From: Rhodocollybia butyracea
Lineage: Eukaryota; Basidiomycota; Agaricomycetes; Agaricales; Omphalotaceae
Reading direction: 5' to 3'
Assembly (NCBI GenBank): GCA_015501585.1
Contig: JADNRY010000241.1
Span: forward strand, 1-64,000
DNA length: 64,000 nucleotides
Of the stretch, positions 25,682 to 37,795 are shown in pieces (position 1 is the stretch's first letter; each line of letters opens with the position of its first letter). The notes below the pieces were generated by a model. The model saw only the letters and a program-made list of their open reading frames with translations. It was not told where the DNA came from and did not search any database. A program made the translations under genes and the position numbers.

Positions 25682-28600
25682 TCATTTCCTTGTCAGACTT
25701 ATTGTCCGCCTGCTTTTTGGAGCTTGCTGCGCAATCGCGGCACTGGGAGTCAAAGGCGTTGCTCCACTTGAGCCTCGTGCTCTTGGGTTCAACGGAGAAA
25801 GGACGGGGCCACGGGAGAGCGGTCCAGCGGGAGACGACGTCGCATTAACAGACATTTCACCCGTCACCTTTCTCCGCATAGCGGGTCGACCATTCACCGG
25901 TGGTCGCCCAACTCGTTCGCTCTGATCGCTCTGTCTGTCGAATTCGGGGAAGCTGGAGAAGGATGTCATGTCGGTTCCAAGTGCCTGTCGTCGGGCTTTT
26001 TCGTGCTTTGACTGCACAGAGCGAAAGTGCTGTAGCAGTTCTTGCCATTTAATTTCATCCCGTACCAGCTTCGATCGAGTAGACAAGGGACCGACCGTTC
26101 TATGATATCATTAATAAGAGCTCCTAGTTTAACAGCTTAAACTCACGGTTTGGGAGCAATGTGGAGAAAACCGGCAGAGTTAACGGCGTTTAATCGATTT
26201 CGTAGAGACACAAAAGCAGAACTTTGCGGTAACAGCATGAGCAATCCATAAAGACATTTGAAAAGATGAGGGTATCGGTCAGGTTCCAAAAGTTGAAGAC
26301 GGATATCTGAAGAACAAGGTCCCGTCAGTCAAGCCTTCAAACAAAAATATTTAAAAGACCCACACGTAAAAATCGGCGACTCAATTAGCTGTACCAGTTT
26401 GTCGATCTGAACAAGCATGGGGACCGTTATCTCCAAGTCGGCACTGAAGAGAATATGAATGGAAGACAGTCACACAAAAAGCTCGAAACTGACAAAATGT
26501 ATAGGAGATTTGATGCATGTTCATATGCTTGAGCTAGAAGACATAACGAGAAGACTGCCACTGCATTATGACACCAGGAGCGGTACAGCGTAATGAAGAG
26601 CGCTTGTCCGTCTTGCTGGAAATAAAAAGCACTCATGAGGGCGCACACCCGCGGGAGAAAAAAGTAAACCCACGCGTGTCTCGAGACTCTTTAAGCGTTT
26701 TCTGAAATCGGCCAGCTCCGGAGACGTGATCAAGATAACGTTGAGTTTTTGCACAATGACGCTGGCAAATTCGAGGTCCTTTAGAGAAAACGTCAGGATA
26801 AAAACCGGGAGAGCTAGTAATACTGACATCTTCCTTCTCCAAGATCTCTGCAAAAGCTTTGTATATACGTTCTGTGTTCAGATTCAAACACAGTTGACGG
26901 ATAATAAGACTGCCTCTAGTTTCCAACAGCCGTCGGTCCGTGCTAAAAAGTTCCAACAGGTTCATCATAAAGGCCTTGAAATAGGTCTCCTCAGAACTAG
27001 AGGAGATCTGCGCCAACAGCTGTAGATCATGTTTGATGACTTCCTCTGAGCTGTCCGAAAGAGTCTTGAGAAGCGCAGGGAAGGTCCCATCATCCATAGC
27101 CAATATCTTCTTCGGTGCCTTCTGGTGAAGCATAATTAACCATTTCAACGCAGCTACTCTTGTCTCCTCAAACTCGCTCAGGAACTGGACTGTCAGCTCA
27201 TTCACCGTGGCCTGATAATCAAAGATATCTGGCTCCTCTGATACGGAGGCTGGGAGATTCTGGCCCGAGTGACTGAGAACGGAAACTGGGGATTGTGGTC
27301 GGCTACTAGTAGATGGTGGTATAGTTTCTGCTGCAGCACCTGCTCGAGGAGTCATGGATAGATCTACGCCGCTGCTCCGTGGTCGCACAAGGGAAACACC
27401 GCTACTCGAAGAGGAAGCAGCGTTCACGAAGGCAGGTGAAGCATTTTCCGCAGCTGTTTCTGGAGACGAAGCGTCTCTTGAGGAATTGGCAGAATCTCTG
27501 CCCATTGCAACCGTGGGCTGTCTTGAAGCGGTAGGGGTGGGCGAGGCAGGGACACGACTTGTCGATAGCCGGTCTTGGGAGCGCGAAGGCGCCTCTGGTG
27601 GAGAAGGAAGAGTCTGAATGACGTTGAGAAGTAGTTTGTTCGTATGGACAGCGGAAGTCTGGATCATCGTGACGTGATGGGCGAGATTGGGAAGAATTGC
27701 CGGTATTAGGCGTGGGGTGAATGGAACCATGACTTCAGGCGCGAAACTGATGAATTCGGCTAGCCACCTCAACGCCGTGGATTGTTGAATTTCGTCGTCT
27801 GCGATGGCATGAACAAATTGTGAAAATAAGCAAGGGTAGAGACATACGCTCCCCATCCAGCTGCTCTATAAGAATTTCGACGATAGCAGGAAAATCGATC
27901 TTGACTCCTTGTCCGGGAACCCAAGCTGCAGAAAAGAAGGTAAAGAACCGGCCAATTGTTTTGGTAAAAATTCACAACAAACCTCCGGAATCTCGGATGT
28001 CAAAATCTGAACCATGGTCATCTCTGTACTCACTGTCTTGGTATCGGCTCTCCTCATGATCAGGGAGAAACGCTGCGCGTTCAGGCGAATGTGTGATAGA
28101 ACTTTCAACGGTCAGACCGCCTTCCGAAGGATGGACGGAGTCGGCATCTCCAGCGTTAAACATGGATTTGTTTGACTTTTCTGAACGTTTCCCAACAATG
28201 CTGACATCTCGTATTTCATGCAGGAAATCGGCGAGCAGTACTTCTGTGGCTACTCGTACATCCTCTGTAGGATCTGAAAGGTATTTTCTGCACAACTATC
28301 AACAGCTGAGATGAAGATAAGAGTAGCGCCACTCACAAAAGTCCTTCAAAAAATTCCGGTAGGTATGATATAAGCTCTAGTTCTGGGACTGAATCTAGAA
28401 CTGTGATCCATGATACGAGGTAGCTTCTGGTGAAAGGGCTGATAACAAAAATTCGTTCTCGAAGGAGAGGGATGAATTGAGCTAACGAAAATGCTTTTTT
28501 GGCAGAGTAAGGTTCAGCAGGGTGTGGCACGAGTACGCCTTGGCTTTCGGGGACAATCTTTTCGTGTTCGGTATGGATCGGAATGTAGACTGATGCAGAC

Positions 28601-29229
28601 TCGGCGACAATGTCCTTGAGAAGTCGATCCAAAAGTTCGGCGCCATTCTTCACGGACAGCTCAGAATCTGCAGCAAGCTAGAGTTGAGTTGAGTACTCTA
28701 GACACGCTCCAGCTGAAGACGAGCGTACCTTACTCAGTGCATCGAAAATCTCGTTGAAATACACAAGCACTTCACCCTTGGAGACCTTGGCGATATTGTA
28801 TAAGCACTCGGCGGAAAAGTACCGAATACGATTCTCGGGATCCACGAAGCAATCCAGTACAGGATAGACAAATTTGTCCATGTAAGGCGCGACATCAACG
28901 CCCAAAGCAATAGCGGTTCCAGCTAATCCAATGAGACCTCCGTTCCGTACATGTAGTGCATTATTTGGGTTGCTGAACATATCGACAAGCTGGTCGATAA
29001 TCTGCGAAATACGTCGGTCATCTCGTTGTTGGTGGCAATCTCGAATCTGTCTTGGAAAGAGAAAACCTGAGCAAAAAGATGAATGTTGTAACTGGAATCA
29101 TTTTACTTTTCGAGCTCAAGAGCAGCTGCTTTGCGTTTCTCGTAGATTTTGTCAACAAGTTGCTTGGAGACCGCAGAGTCTGGTGAGAAATAAGCCACTG
29201 GCCGTTGTAAAGCGAGAAAACGCACCCAT
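25682..29229 (-). CDS. vac14: VAC14, scaffold of the PIKfyve/Fab1 PI(3,5)P2 complex
   Basis: VAC14 is a HEAT-repeat scaffold holding the Fab1 kinase and Fig4 phosphatase on vacuole/endosome membranes. N-terminus: [20 protein letters not shown] (like other VAC14s), then [58 protein letters not shown] and [15 protein letters not shown]. After these come [59 protein letters not shown] and [21 protein letters not shown] long Ser/Pro-rich insert follows. The conserved C-terminal half then reads [38 protein letters not shown] and [20 protein letters not shown], with a Ser/Arg-rich tail ending [10 protein letters not shown]. The first coding exon appears to be only ATGG (29226-29229), followed by a 46-nt intron (gtgcgt..caccag) to ACTCTGCGG. 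That gives the expected MDSAV start. Confidence 0.92.
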
Positions 29230-29296
29230 TAATTATTTATCTAGGGGGCATGGAACAAAGGTGCAGTGTGACGTGATTGCTTTAGTTTCTCCCATC
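29230..29296. promoter_or_regulatory. 67-bp bidirectional promoter, VAC14 / SET methyltransferase
   Basis: Start codons at 29229 (-) and 29297 (+) are separated by only 67 bp. Both 5' leaders probably overlap. No TATA box seen. Confidence 0.6.
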
Positions 29297-30714
29297 ATGT
29301 CGATATTTCAAGATTTGAAGTCATGGCTCACTCAAAACAATGGCTACTTTAACGAAAACGCAGACTTTGGCAAAAGTAATCCCAGTTTGTTTTCTTTTCT
29401 TCGTTGTCAGTCCCTCACATAAATGCAGCACCTTACGGGTCTTCTGTTATCGCAACGGATCATTTGCCATCCGATTCAATAATTGTCAAAACTCCCTTCA
29501 GCCTCTCAATAACTAAAAAATCCGCAGCCCAGGCTTTATCTCAGTTGTTGAATAATCATACCGCGTTGCAGTCGTGGAACGAACGCCAGTGCATCGCGTC
29601 TTATCTCTGTTTTCATCACATTTTTGGCGGAGAAAGGTGACGCGTTCGGCCATGGGAATAGTCGTGCTCATCATTGAGCTGTTTCCAGCTCGTCTCTTCG
29701 GCACTACTCTTATGTCAAGACTTTACCTTCTGCCGATAAACTGCGAACAGGCCTTTTCTTGTCCCCGGAGGAGCGCGAATTGTTCAGAGGCACAAATTTG
29801 TATGGTGCAATAGCTGACCGAGAACAAGAATGGCGATCAGAGTTTACTCATTGTCATGCAGTTGTCGCAGAAGTCAAAGAAGAGTGGGCGAGCGCTTTTA
29901 CGTGGTAAGCTTTCCATCTCTACAATGATGAAGTTTATTTCGATTCATCAGGGAACTGTATCTTACTTCGGGATCGCATATATCGTCAAGAGCTTTCCCA
30001 TCTACTCTTCTTTCCAAAACCCCATCTCTGATATCCTCTCCATCAACGGAACCAGTCTTGCTCCCTGGCATCGACGCTCTAAATCATGCTCGAGGTCAAC
30101 CCGTGTCCTGGGTTGTTATCTATCCCGATGAATCGCATAACATTCTCGAACCATACGTGTCTCTAGTGCTTCATAATGCGATGCCTGCTGGCTCCGAGTT
30201 GTTCAACAACTACGGTGCGAAACCGAACTCGGAACTCATCCTCGGGTATGGGTTTTCTTTGGCCGAAAATCCAGACGATACAATTGTTCTAAAAATCGGA
30301 GGCGGCAAATCGGATACTAAAAAATGGGAAGTTGGACGATCCGCTAGGGGAGCGGATGGTCTTTGGGAAGAAATCTTGTCCATCTTGACACAAAATTCCA
30401 AGTCTACTTTTGAGGACGAACTGGATGCGTCTTCGATGTTAGAAGACATGGTCCGTGCGGTCATCGAGAAACTTCCACAACCACAGCGATCTCTGGACCT
30501 CGGATTAATTCGTCCCGAGGTGGTAGAGATGTTCCGAAATTACCTCGAAGGTGAGGTTTTATAAATTTGCTTCTTTTCCAGAGTTATATCATGCTTGTCA
30601 GGCCAACAAAACATTCTGGATTCTCTTCTGGTTTTTGTTAATGCAAAGGAGCAGGCAGCTATCGAAAGAGCCCGATTAGAAGGAATTGATATTGTTGTCG
30701 GGGACGATATGTAG
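29297..30714 (+). CDS. SET-domain lysine methyltransferase (RuBisCO-LSMT / RKM / SETD6-like)
   Basis: Members methylate lysines of ribosomal proteins or other non-histone targets using S-adenosylmethionine. ATG 29297: MSIFQDLKSWLTQNNGYF. A short intron leads to IPHINAAPYGSSVIATDHL and the start of the split SET domain (DSIIVKTPFSLSITKKSA). After an intron at about 29637-29690 comes SLRHYSYVKTLPSADKLRTG and LFLSPEERELFRGTNLYGAI. The catalytic half has LLPGIDALNHARGQPVSW and the SAM/substrate motif NNYGAKPNSELILGYGF (with the NYG..N pattern). A Rubisco-LSMT substrate-binding-like helical C-terminus ends IERARLEGIDIVVGDDM (stop 30712-30714). About 430 residues, intact. Confidence 0.88.
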
Positions 30715-31380
30715 TACCTTGCTATGCGGAGAGCATAGGGGGTCGGTTAAAAATCAAGAAACCGCTAAGAATCTGCTCCGATTCCACAAGAGCGAGTATG
30801 TAACTTAGCTGCAAAGAGCCATCAATATTCAAGATCACTTCTCCTAATTAAGAAAAGTGCATATATCAGGAAATAAAAAATTAGTCCTAGACAGGACTTT
30901 CCTGCTAGCATCAATAATGTGATCCTCTCTAAATCCTTGTATATCTGAAGCAGTTGCTTCATTCTTACTATCAGCCTCGGTCCGAGCTTGGTTCCAATAA
31001 GTATCGATCACATTGGCACAGCTTCAACTAAGATTATGATCTACTAACCGACGCTACTGCTGTCCTATTCTGTCCTGGCTTCCATCTATACTTAACACCG
31101 GTATTATCAAGGATCAACTTCGGTTGTACCTCTAATTTTTCATGTCATCTTATAGAGCAAAGACACGTCGAGGATCCGTGTTTAATGATCAGAAGACTTT
31201 ATCTAGATGAGTTTCTCGCTTGCTTCTCAGCATTTATATTGTTAGGCCAGCAGAAATCTGGCCAAAGGGAGAGAGAGTGTCCTCACATATCTCTTTTGAA
31301 TAGAATATATTACAATTGATTCGATAGCGGCACACGCGCAGTCCATGAGAACACACAGATGGAAATACCGGAGAAAGAGG
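30715..31380. other. Intergenic, AT-rich, upstream of the sugar transporter
   Basis: No gene seen. The right end is the promoter region of the transporter. Confidence 0.5.
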
Positions 31381-31387
31381 TATATAA
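31381..31387 (+). promoter_or_regulatory. TATA box of the sugar transporter gene
   Basis: TATATAA about 75 bp upstream of ATG 31460, within ggtatataaagcg. Confidence 0.65.
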
Positions 31388-31459
31388 AGCGCCCTGAACA
31401 ATCGGGAAAGACTGTTGGGCTTCTGTCTCGCCGTTCACGAAGACCCACGCTTTCTCACC

Positions 31460-34400
31460 ATGTCTTCCACGAAAGAGCCTGTTACTCCTCCTTTGGAAGA
31501 GAAACAAGAGGCCATCTCCTCAGATCATCATGCTATCCCCACAGTAGTCGCAGAAAGGGAGGGAGCCAAGGTTATGGAAGTGCAGAACGCTGATTTCGCG
31601 GTGGCCCTCACTTCTGGCCCTCAACTGAACCCATACAGCGCGGCATCCATCCAGTTGTATTTCATTCTACTCGTTGCTTTCATGGGTAGTATGTCGAATG
31701 GTTTTGATGGTCAGGTGAGGACTTTGTATCGTTTTTATCGTCTTTCTTTGGGGCTGACATACCATTGAAGGTCATGGGTGCTGTCAACGGCATGGAGTAG
31801 GTGGCTTTCGTTGTGCCATAAGTTGATCATTGTACTAATGATACCCAACCAGTCAATACTTGAACTATTTCAACATTTCTGGTACAGATTCTGGAGGGGG
31901 AGTGGGAACCGGTGAGCGCGGAGATTTCGACTGCCCCGGCTTTGGTGATAACTAGGCTTTAATAGCCACTGCGGTCATTTTTGGCATAGTAAGTCCTCCG
32001 AAATTCGGTTCTGTTAGTCATCAGGGCTAACCCCCCCCCCCCCGTAGTATCAGATAGGTAAACTTCTCCTTCTGGATTAGATGAGTTTCGTCCTAATAAT
32101 GCATAGGGAGTATTGTGGGGGTCGTACTGGCTGGTCCGCTCACCGATGGAAGATTCGGTCGTAGAGGTGGAATGGTACGTCCTTTTTCACCTCTATTATT
32201 AATCGGTCTTAATGACTAGTACTAGTTTATTGGAGCATTCATCATCTTGATAGGTGAGTAACCATCCCGTACATATGCATCAGCCAAGATTAATCCTGGG
32301 CAGGCGCCGTGGTCATTACAACCGCATTGCAAAAATCCTCCCTTTTGGCTGGACGTTTCGTCCTTGGACTTGGAGTTTCTATCACCGCAACTGCTTGTGT
32401 ATGCATCTTTTTGAATTCTGATCTTTCCTACTCTTGAGTTTGTATTTACGTTCCGTTTACGATTTCAGCCTTCGTAAGTTTTCAGCCTCTTTTAGTCGTT
32501 GGCATCCCCTAAAACCGCGTGTCTACTGGCAGTTACGTTGTCGAAATGGCGCCCCCACAGGTACGTATCTTCGCCATCAGATCGCAGATAGTACTTAGCA
32601 TGTAATCTAGTGGAGAGGTCGTTTAACCGGGTTGTAAGTGGAATATATCGGTGTTTTGGTCATCTTCTACATCTACGATGCTACTATAGGTTCAACAGTA
32701 AGTAGAACCTGAGCTCCGGTTGAAACCTCTTTTGATATTCGGTATAGCTTTCTACTACGCCGGTTCTATGCTCTGTACGGGTATTTCCATCGCTACTGCT
32801 CGTTTGTCCACCACTACGAGCTGGAGAGCGCCACTAGCCATCCAGATCGTTCCTGCAGGCATCTTATGCCTTTTCGTGTGGCTTTTACCGGAGGTGCGTG
32901 TCATAAATATTCATATGGCTTGGAATTGATTTCATTTCTGTTCACAGTCTCCCCGTTGGGTAAGCATGTTCAGGTTGTAGGCGATGAGCATGAATCCGAA
33001 TGTGCAGCATAGTACGTATCGGCTGGAAGAACTGAGGATGCAGCCAAAGTTCTCGCAAAATATCACGGTAACGGAGACGTAAATGCCCCTCTCGTTCAAC
33101 TTGAGCTCCGGGAATTCGAGGAGTCCATCAAGTTAGATGCCTCGGATAAACGATGGTAGGTTGATATTTTTCAGCTCCTCCTCTTTCATTGAACAATTGT
33201 TTGAAACAGGTGGGATTATTCTGAACTTGTTAATACCCGGAACGCTCGCTATCGTACACTCATGATGATAATGATGGGCTTTTTCGGACAATGGTCAGGT
33301 AACGGACTCGGGTGAGTGCCCTGCTTGTCCACCGCCACCACAGGTATCGCTTACAGTTAATAGATACTTCCTGACCGTCCTGTTTAAGAATGCTGGTGTT
33401 GAATCGCAGGAGCGTCGTCTGGTCCTCAACTTCGTGAACACAATTGTCTCGGCCATCGGAGCGTCTATTGGTACATCTCTTTGTGACACAGGTAGGTTTA
33501 TCATAACTTAGACTATGACCTCACGTCCTTGAACTGACTTCCTTTGAATAACAGTCGGTAGGCGAACTATGTGGTTCTGGGGAACTTTCGCCTCAGCCCT
33601 GACCCTCATCATTGTTACTGGTATTGCCTTTCGTTGCATCGCAGTAGGGGTTTACTTACGCTAGTGCAATGTAGTTTGCACAGCCCTATTTGGTGAGAAC
33701 GGCGCAAATCCCGCTGGTGCTAATTCTGCTATTGCGTTCATATGTGAGTACTCAAAAACTATATGTTCCAAAAGTACCAACGATAGAGTCGTCCCTAGTC
33801 CTCTTTGGATTCGTTTTCAGTTTCGCCTATACCCCACTTCAGGCGTTGGTTCCTACAGAATGTCTGGCCAATAACACTCGGTAAGTAAATGCGCCTTCAG
33901 GTCAAAAGGGCTGATAAGAACCAAGGATTCAGTGCTAAAGGGATGGCAATGTAGGCGACTCAATATCTGGGGATTATCAACTCAACTGACCCAATTATAG
34001 GTACTCTTTTGCAGTGAGCTGTGCAGGCTTGGTTGGAAATTATGCGGGTGCGTAGCAATTTTAAAGACCCACATCAGATTAGGCTGACGAGAGTACAGGG
34101 CCTATTGCTCTGCAAAGGATCCAGTGGAAGGTATGTACGAGATATACACCTTATTAGATACTGAAAGATATCCATTTCGATTAGTATTACATCGTGTACA
34201 TATGCTGGGATTTCTTCGAGTGTGCGATGATCTGGTTATTCGCGGTCGAAACCCGTGGGCGAACTCTGTAAGCTTTCAATTTGTGAATGGGTGCTACCGA
34301 TGCCTGACGGTGGCATTTTACAGAGAGGAATTGAACGATATTTTCGAGGTCTGTTTTTCGCTGCTTCTTGCTTCTAAAACAAGAGCAATAGTAACTCTTT

Positions 34401-34510
34401 ATTCTATCTAGAGTCCCAATCCCGTCAAAGCTTCTTTGAAAAAGAAGAAGATCGCAGTATTGGAGAAAGGTGGACAAGTGGAGGTGTTGGATGTGGAGGA
34501 AACAGCTTGA
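31460..34510 (+). CDS. MFS sugar transporter (Sugar_tr family, 12 TM)
   Basis: Plasma-membrane sugar importer by family. ATG 31460 lies in accATGtc. A long hydrophilic N-terminus precedes TM1 (YFILLVAFMGSMSNGFDGQV). Family signatures in order: GPLTDGRFGRRGGMFIGA (loop 2-3 D-G-R-x-G-R-R), LLAGRFVLGLGVSITATA (TM4), YVVEMAPPQWRGRLTGL (the PxxxRG motif), LLPESPRW (PESPRW at the end of TM6), GFFGQWSGNGLGYFLTVLF (TM7), DTVGRRTMWFWG, FSFAYTPLQALVPTECL and VETRGRTLEELNDIFES (the PETKGRTLEE motif). A lysine-rich tail ends DVEETA (stop 34508-34510). At least 12 small introns; one contains a 13-C run (32031-32043). About 540 residues. It resembles the lactose/hexose-permease-like fungal group; the actual sugar cannot be told from sequence. 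Confidence 0.9.
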
Positions 34511-34555
34511 TTATCGCAAAGTATGCTTTACGCCTGACCCCATGTATATCATTTT

Positions 34556-35177
34556 TTACAGAGAACAGATTAGTGAATCACTTGGCAGTTGGAGAGAATG
34601 AACGCGATTTTGACGGTCAGAGTATGCGAATAGGAAGAAAAAAGGTACAGTCTTCGGCTCGATATGATAAGACAATCTATGTTTTCCTTGCTCTACTTCG
34701 TTGAAAGCAATGCTATGTTTAAAGTCTTTCCCCTCCGCTCTAACCTCTCCCAATGTCATTGCCTCTTCCTCGTCACCTTGTTCCTCCCCAACCCACAAAA
34801 GTGGAAATCGATACCACCCAAAAGTGTGCTTGAGTCCGAAATCTTTGTGGATGCCAAAGACCTTTCGTGACTGGTCTACTAGGTCCTCTGTCGTCAGTCC
34901 ACGATGAGGTGTATTCCATACCACTACCAGATAAAATTTTCCGTTTTCTGCATACGGTGTGAGACTATAGTAAACAGTTAGTTCACTGATATATGATAGA
35001 AAGAAGAGCACACACGCGTAAGGACCTTTCCAACGCTTCATAATGACATCCTCGTACATGCCACCAAGGGTTATCTAAATTACGAGCTGCTGTGGCGAGC
35101 ACACCGTACGACGAAGTTTTCTTTCCATCGATATGGTGCCACGTAACAGCGGAGGATCGCTGGGACAACGGAAACAA
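34556..35177 (-). CDS. Hypothetical protein, poorly resolved
   Basis: I do not recognise it. On the minus strand a segment SYGVLATAARNLDNPW (near 35100) is followed, one frame over, by MYEDVIMKRWKGPYA. A 70-nt intron (gtgtgtgc..ctatag) then joins in phase to LTPYAENGKFYLVVVWNTPH, KVFGIHKDFGLKHTFGW and EEEAMTLGEVRAEGKDFKHS. The gene continues to a stop at about 34556. The step at about 35060 is either a missed intron or an indel. No signal peptide or known motif. It is convergent with the transporter. Confidence 0.4.
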
Positions 35178-35847
35178 GGGAACCTGTTCGATTTGGTTTA
35201 TTAGTCTCGATTTCTAGTGACTGACCTTTCAGTAGATGTTTCAGCAATTATCGATCGAAATAGGGGTACTCAATGACATCATGATTAGTTTTTACGATAT
35301 AGGCGCCGAAAGGATGTTAACATGTGCCTTGAGATCGAGCGCTCAAGCGCTAACGCGTTAACGCGTAACGCCTCATCGACATCATCTGATAATCGATACA
35401 TCTCTTCGGTTGGCAACAGACTGGGGCGTGTAGATGATTGGTGTCAATCGGCATCTACCGGTGCCGTACAGTGTCGATTAATTACATCCGGTGTACTGCA
35501 GCTGTGTACTCTCGAATCAACACTTCCGATTCTGTAACTCTGCCGTGGAATCCACATCAACTCATACCCAGGCAGGTACCGGTTTAACTCGTATCCAGCG
35601 GCCTGCACTCAGATAGTCGACCTGCGTGGATGATCTACAGTAGTGGCTAGCTCCGAATTTGGTTTTCTTAGGTCTAAAAGCGGACCTACCTCGCTGGGAT
35701 CTCGTACATATGCTGTGTCCTCTCGGCTAGTTAATTTAACTTTAACGCCGAAATACACAACTGAGTCCGGAATAACCGTGTTCTGCTCCATAAAAGGCAT
35801 GGTTGACGCATGGACTGGTCTCCAGCACTCCTTCCATCTCGTTCACC
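35178..35847. other. Intergenic upstream of the chitinase gene
   Basis: No gene seen. A short palindromic run (gcgttaacgcgttaacgc-like, around 35347-35370) is present. Confidence 0.45.
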
Positions 35848-37452
35848 ATGATGGCTTTCCCCACCTCCCTAGCCATCTCAGTACTCTCTTTAACAACTTT
35901 TTTTTCTTTCGCCCACAGCCAACCGACAAACCCCCAATTGATATCCTCTGCATGGCTTGCAGGATGGCACATAGCTGATGCCACTCCAACCTTTGGACTC
36001 GGAAACATCAGTTGGGACAAATACACCGACATGTACTTTTCCTTCGCGTATGTATGCTCCCTCAATCCAGTTATTCTGGCTGACATTGTTCACAGGATAC
36101 CGACTCCGAACACTTCAGCACTTACTCTGAATGGCTCAGACGGAGATGCCCTTCCCGCTTTTGTCGAGCAGGCGCATGCTAATGTACGTGGTGTATCATT
36201 TTCTGCTCCACATCTAATCACCTATACTCCAATTTAGGGAGTCAACGCTCACGTTGCCTTAGGTGGCTGGGGTGGCTCAATATACTATTCAAGCTCTGTG
36301 GGATCTGCGGAAAATCGTACACTCTTTGTCAAGGCAGTCACTGAGTTCGCCACTAAGTATTCTTTGGACGGTATCAACTTTGAGTAAGTGATATACGGAA
36401 AGCGTTTCATGTGCTTGGTCATGACATATATCTATCTGCTAGCTGGGAGTACCCTGCCAGCTCGAATAACATCGGCTGTAATATCATCAACCCCGATGAT
36501 ACCTCAAACTTTTTGGCTTTCCTACAGGAACTCCGTGCCAATCCTGTTGGAGCCAACCTTACCTTGTCTGCCGCCACGGCCATTACTCCCTTTTTGGATT
36601 CTAGCGGAAACGCCTTGACCAACGTCTCTGCCTTTGCGGACGTCTTTGATTTTATTGCTATTATGAATTATGATATCTGGGGATCTTGGAGCACTGCAGT
36701 TGGACCCAATGCACCTCTCAACGATTCCTGTGCTGCGCCTGCCAACCAACAAGGATCTGCCGTATCCGCCATCACCGCTTGGCACAACGCTGGAATGCCG
36801 TTGGAGAAAATAGTTCTCGGCGTTCCCAGTTATGGTCACTCTTTCAGCGTCAACAAGACTTCTGCCTTTGAGTCAGGGTCTACGACACAGTTGGCTGCTT
36901 ACCCCGCTTTCAATGCTAGCGATTTTCCCCTCGGAGATTCTTGGGATAATGCTGCCACAGTGCCCGATGCTTGTGGAAACCTTGAGACCAATGGTGGTAA
37001 GTGTTGTATTAAGTTTCAATTTTGATATAGCCCTGATTATTCGGCTCTTTCAGGTGTGTTTGACTTTTGGAGCTTGATTGAGGCGGGATACCTTGATACG
37101 GAAGGAAATTTCACCTCGGCCTATCCCTCCAGATTTGATGAATGCAGTCAAACGGTACGCAAATGCTTATTTGGCCCCCTAATGACAGCAGCTTAAACTG
37201 GTCTCGTTAGCCCTATGTGTACGATGAAGCCGCTGAACTGATGATATCTTTCGACAACGCCGAATCATTTACAGCCAAAGGAAACTTCATTCATGACTTC
37301 GGACTCAGAGGTTCGTGTATGAATATTAATCTCCGTCATCTTACTCACATTCATCTGAAGGGTTTGCGATATGGGAAGGCGGAGGAGACTTGAACGACAT
37401 CTTGCTTGACGCAATTCGCGTAGCTGCTGGTTTTGAAGATGATGATTGCTAG
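35848..37452 (+). CDS. Secreted glycoside hydrolase family 18 chitinase
   Basis: Endo-acting chitinase by family, for wall remodelling or chitin nutrition. ATG 35848 (a second ATG follows directly) opens a signal peptide (MMAFPTSLAISVLSLTTFFS..AHS). The TIM-barrel motifs are GWHIADATP, MYFSFAYV (SxGG-equivalent region), HVALGGWGGSIYYSS (SxGG-like strand), then the catalytic DGINFDWEYP (DxxDxDxE, acid Glu in WEYP) across an intron ending at 36440. Next come DFIAIMNYDIWGSWS (the YD motif), KIVLGVPSYGHSFSV and, at the end, RGFAIWEGGGDLNDIL. Five short introns. Stop is at 37450-37452, about 430 residues. No chitin-binding module or GPI signal was seen. It is flanked by other extracellular hydrolases. 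Confidence 0.93.
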
Positions 37453-37795
37453 ATAACATCTCGTTGGTCTATTCGACTTAGCTTGTTCAATCGCAGATTG
37501 GATCCGGATTGCGGGATCTAACATACATGATATTTATCCCAGTGTCCGGCACACTAGCACAACCATCGTTCCATGTTCCATGTACTTGATAAACACCCTC
37601 ATTTCAGAAGCATATCGCGTGTAATAATTCAACTTGAATCATCTAAGTGAAGTGAGCGTCTAAAGGATAAGTAAGGATAAGGATTACGCGGCGCAGTCGC
37701 TATACATGTAAATGCATAAAGGATATCACAGCTACAGCTTAGATATCTTGAGATTCCTCGAGCTCGAAGCCAGCAAAATGAAGAATAGTGGCGAA
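37453..37795. other. Intergenic between convergent chitinase and aminopeptidase genes
   Basis: No gene; holds the 3' flanks of both neighbours. Confidence 0.5.
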
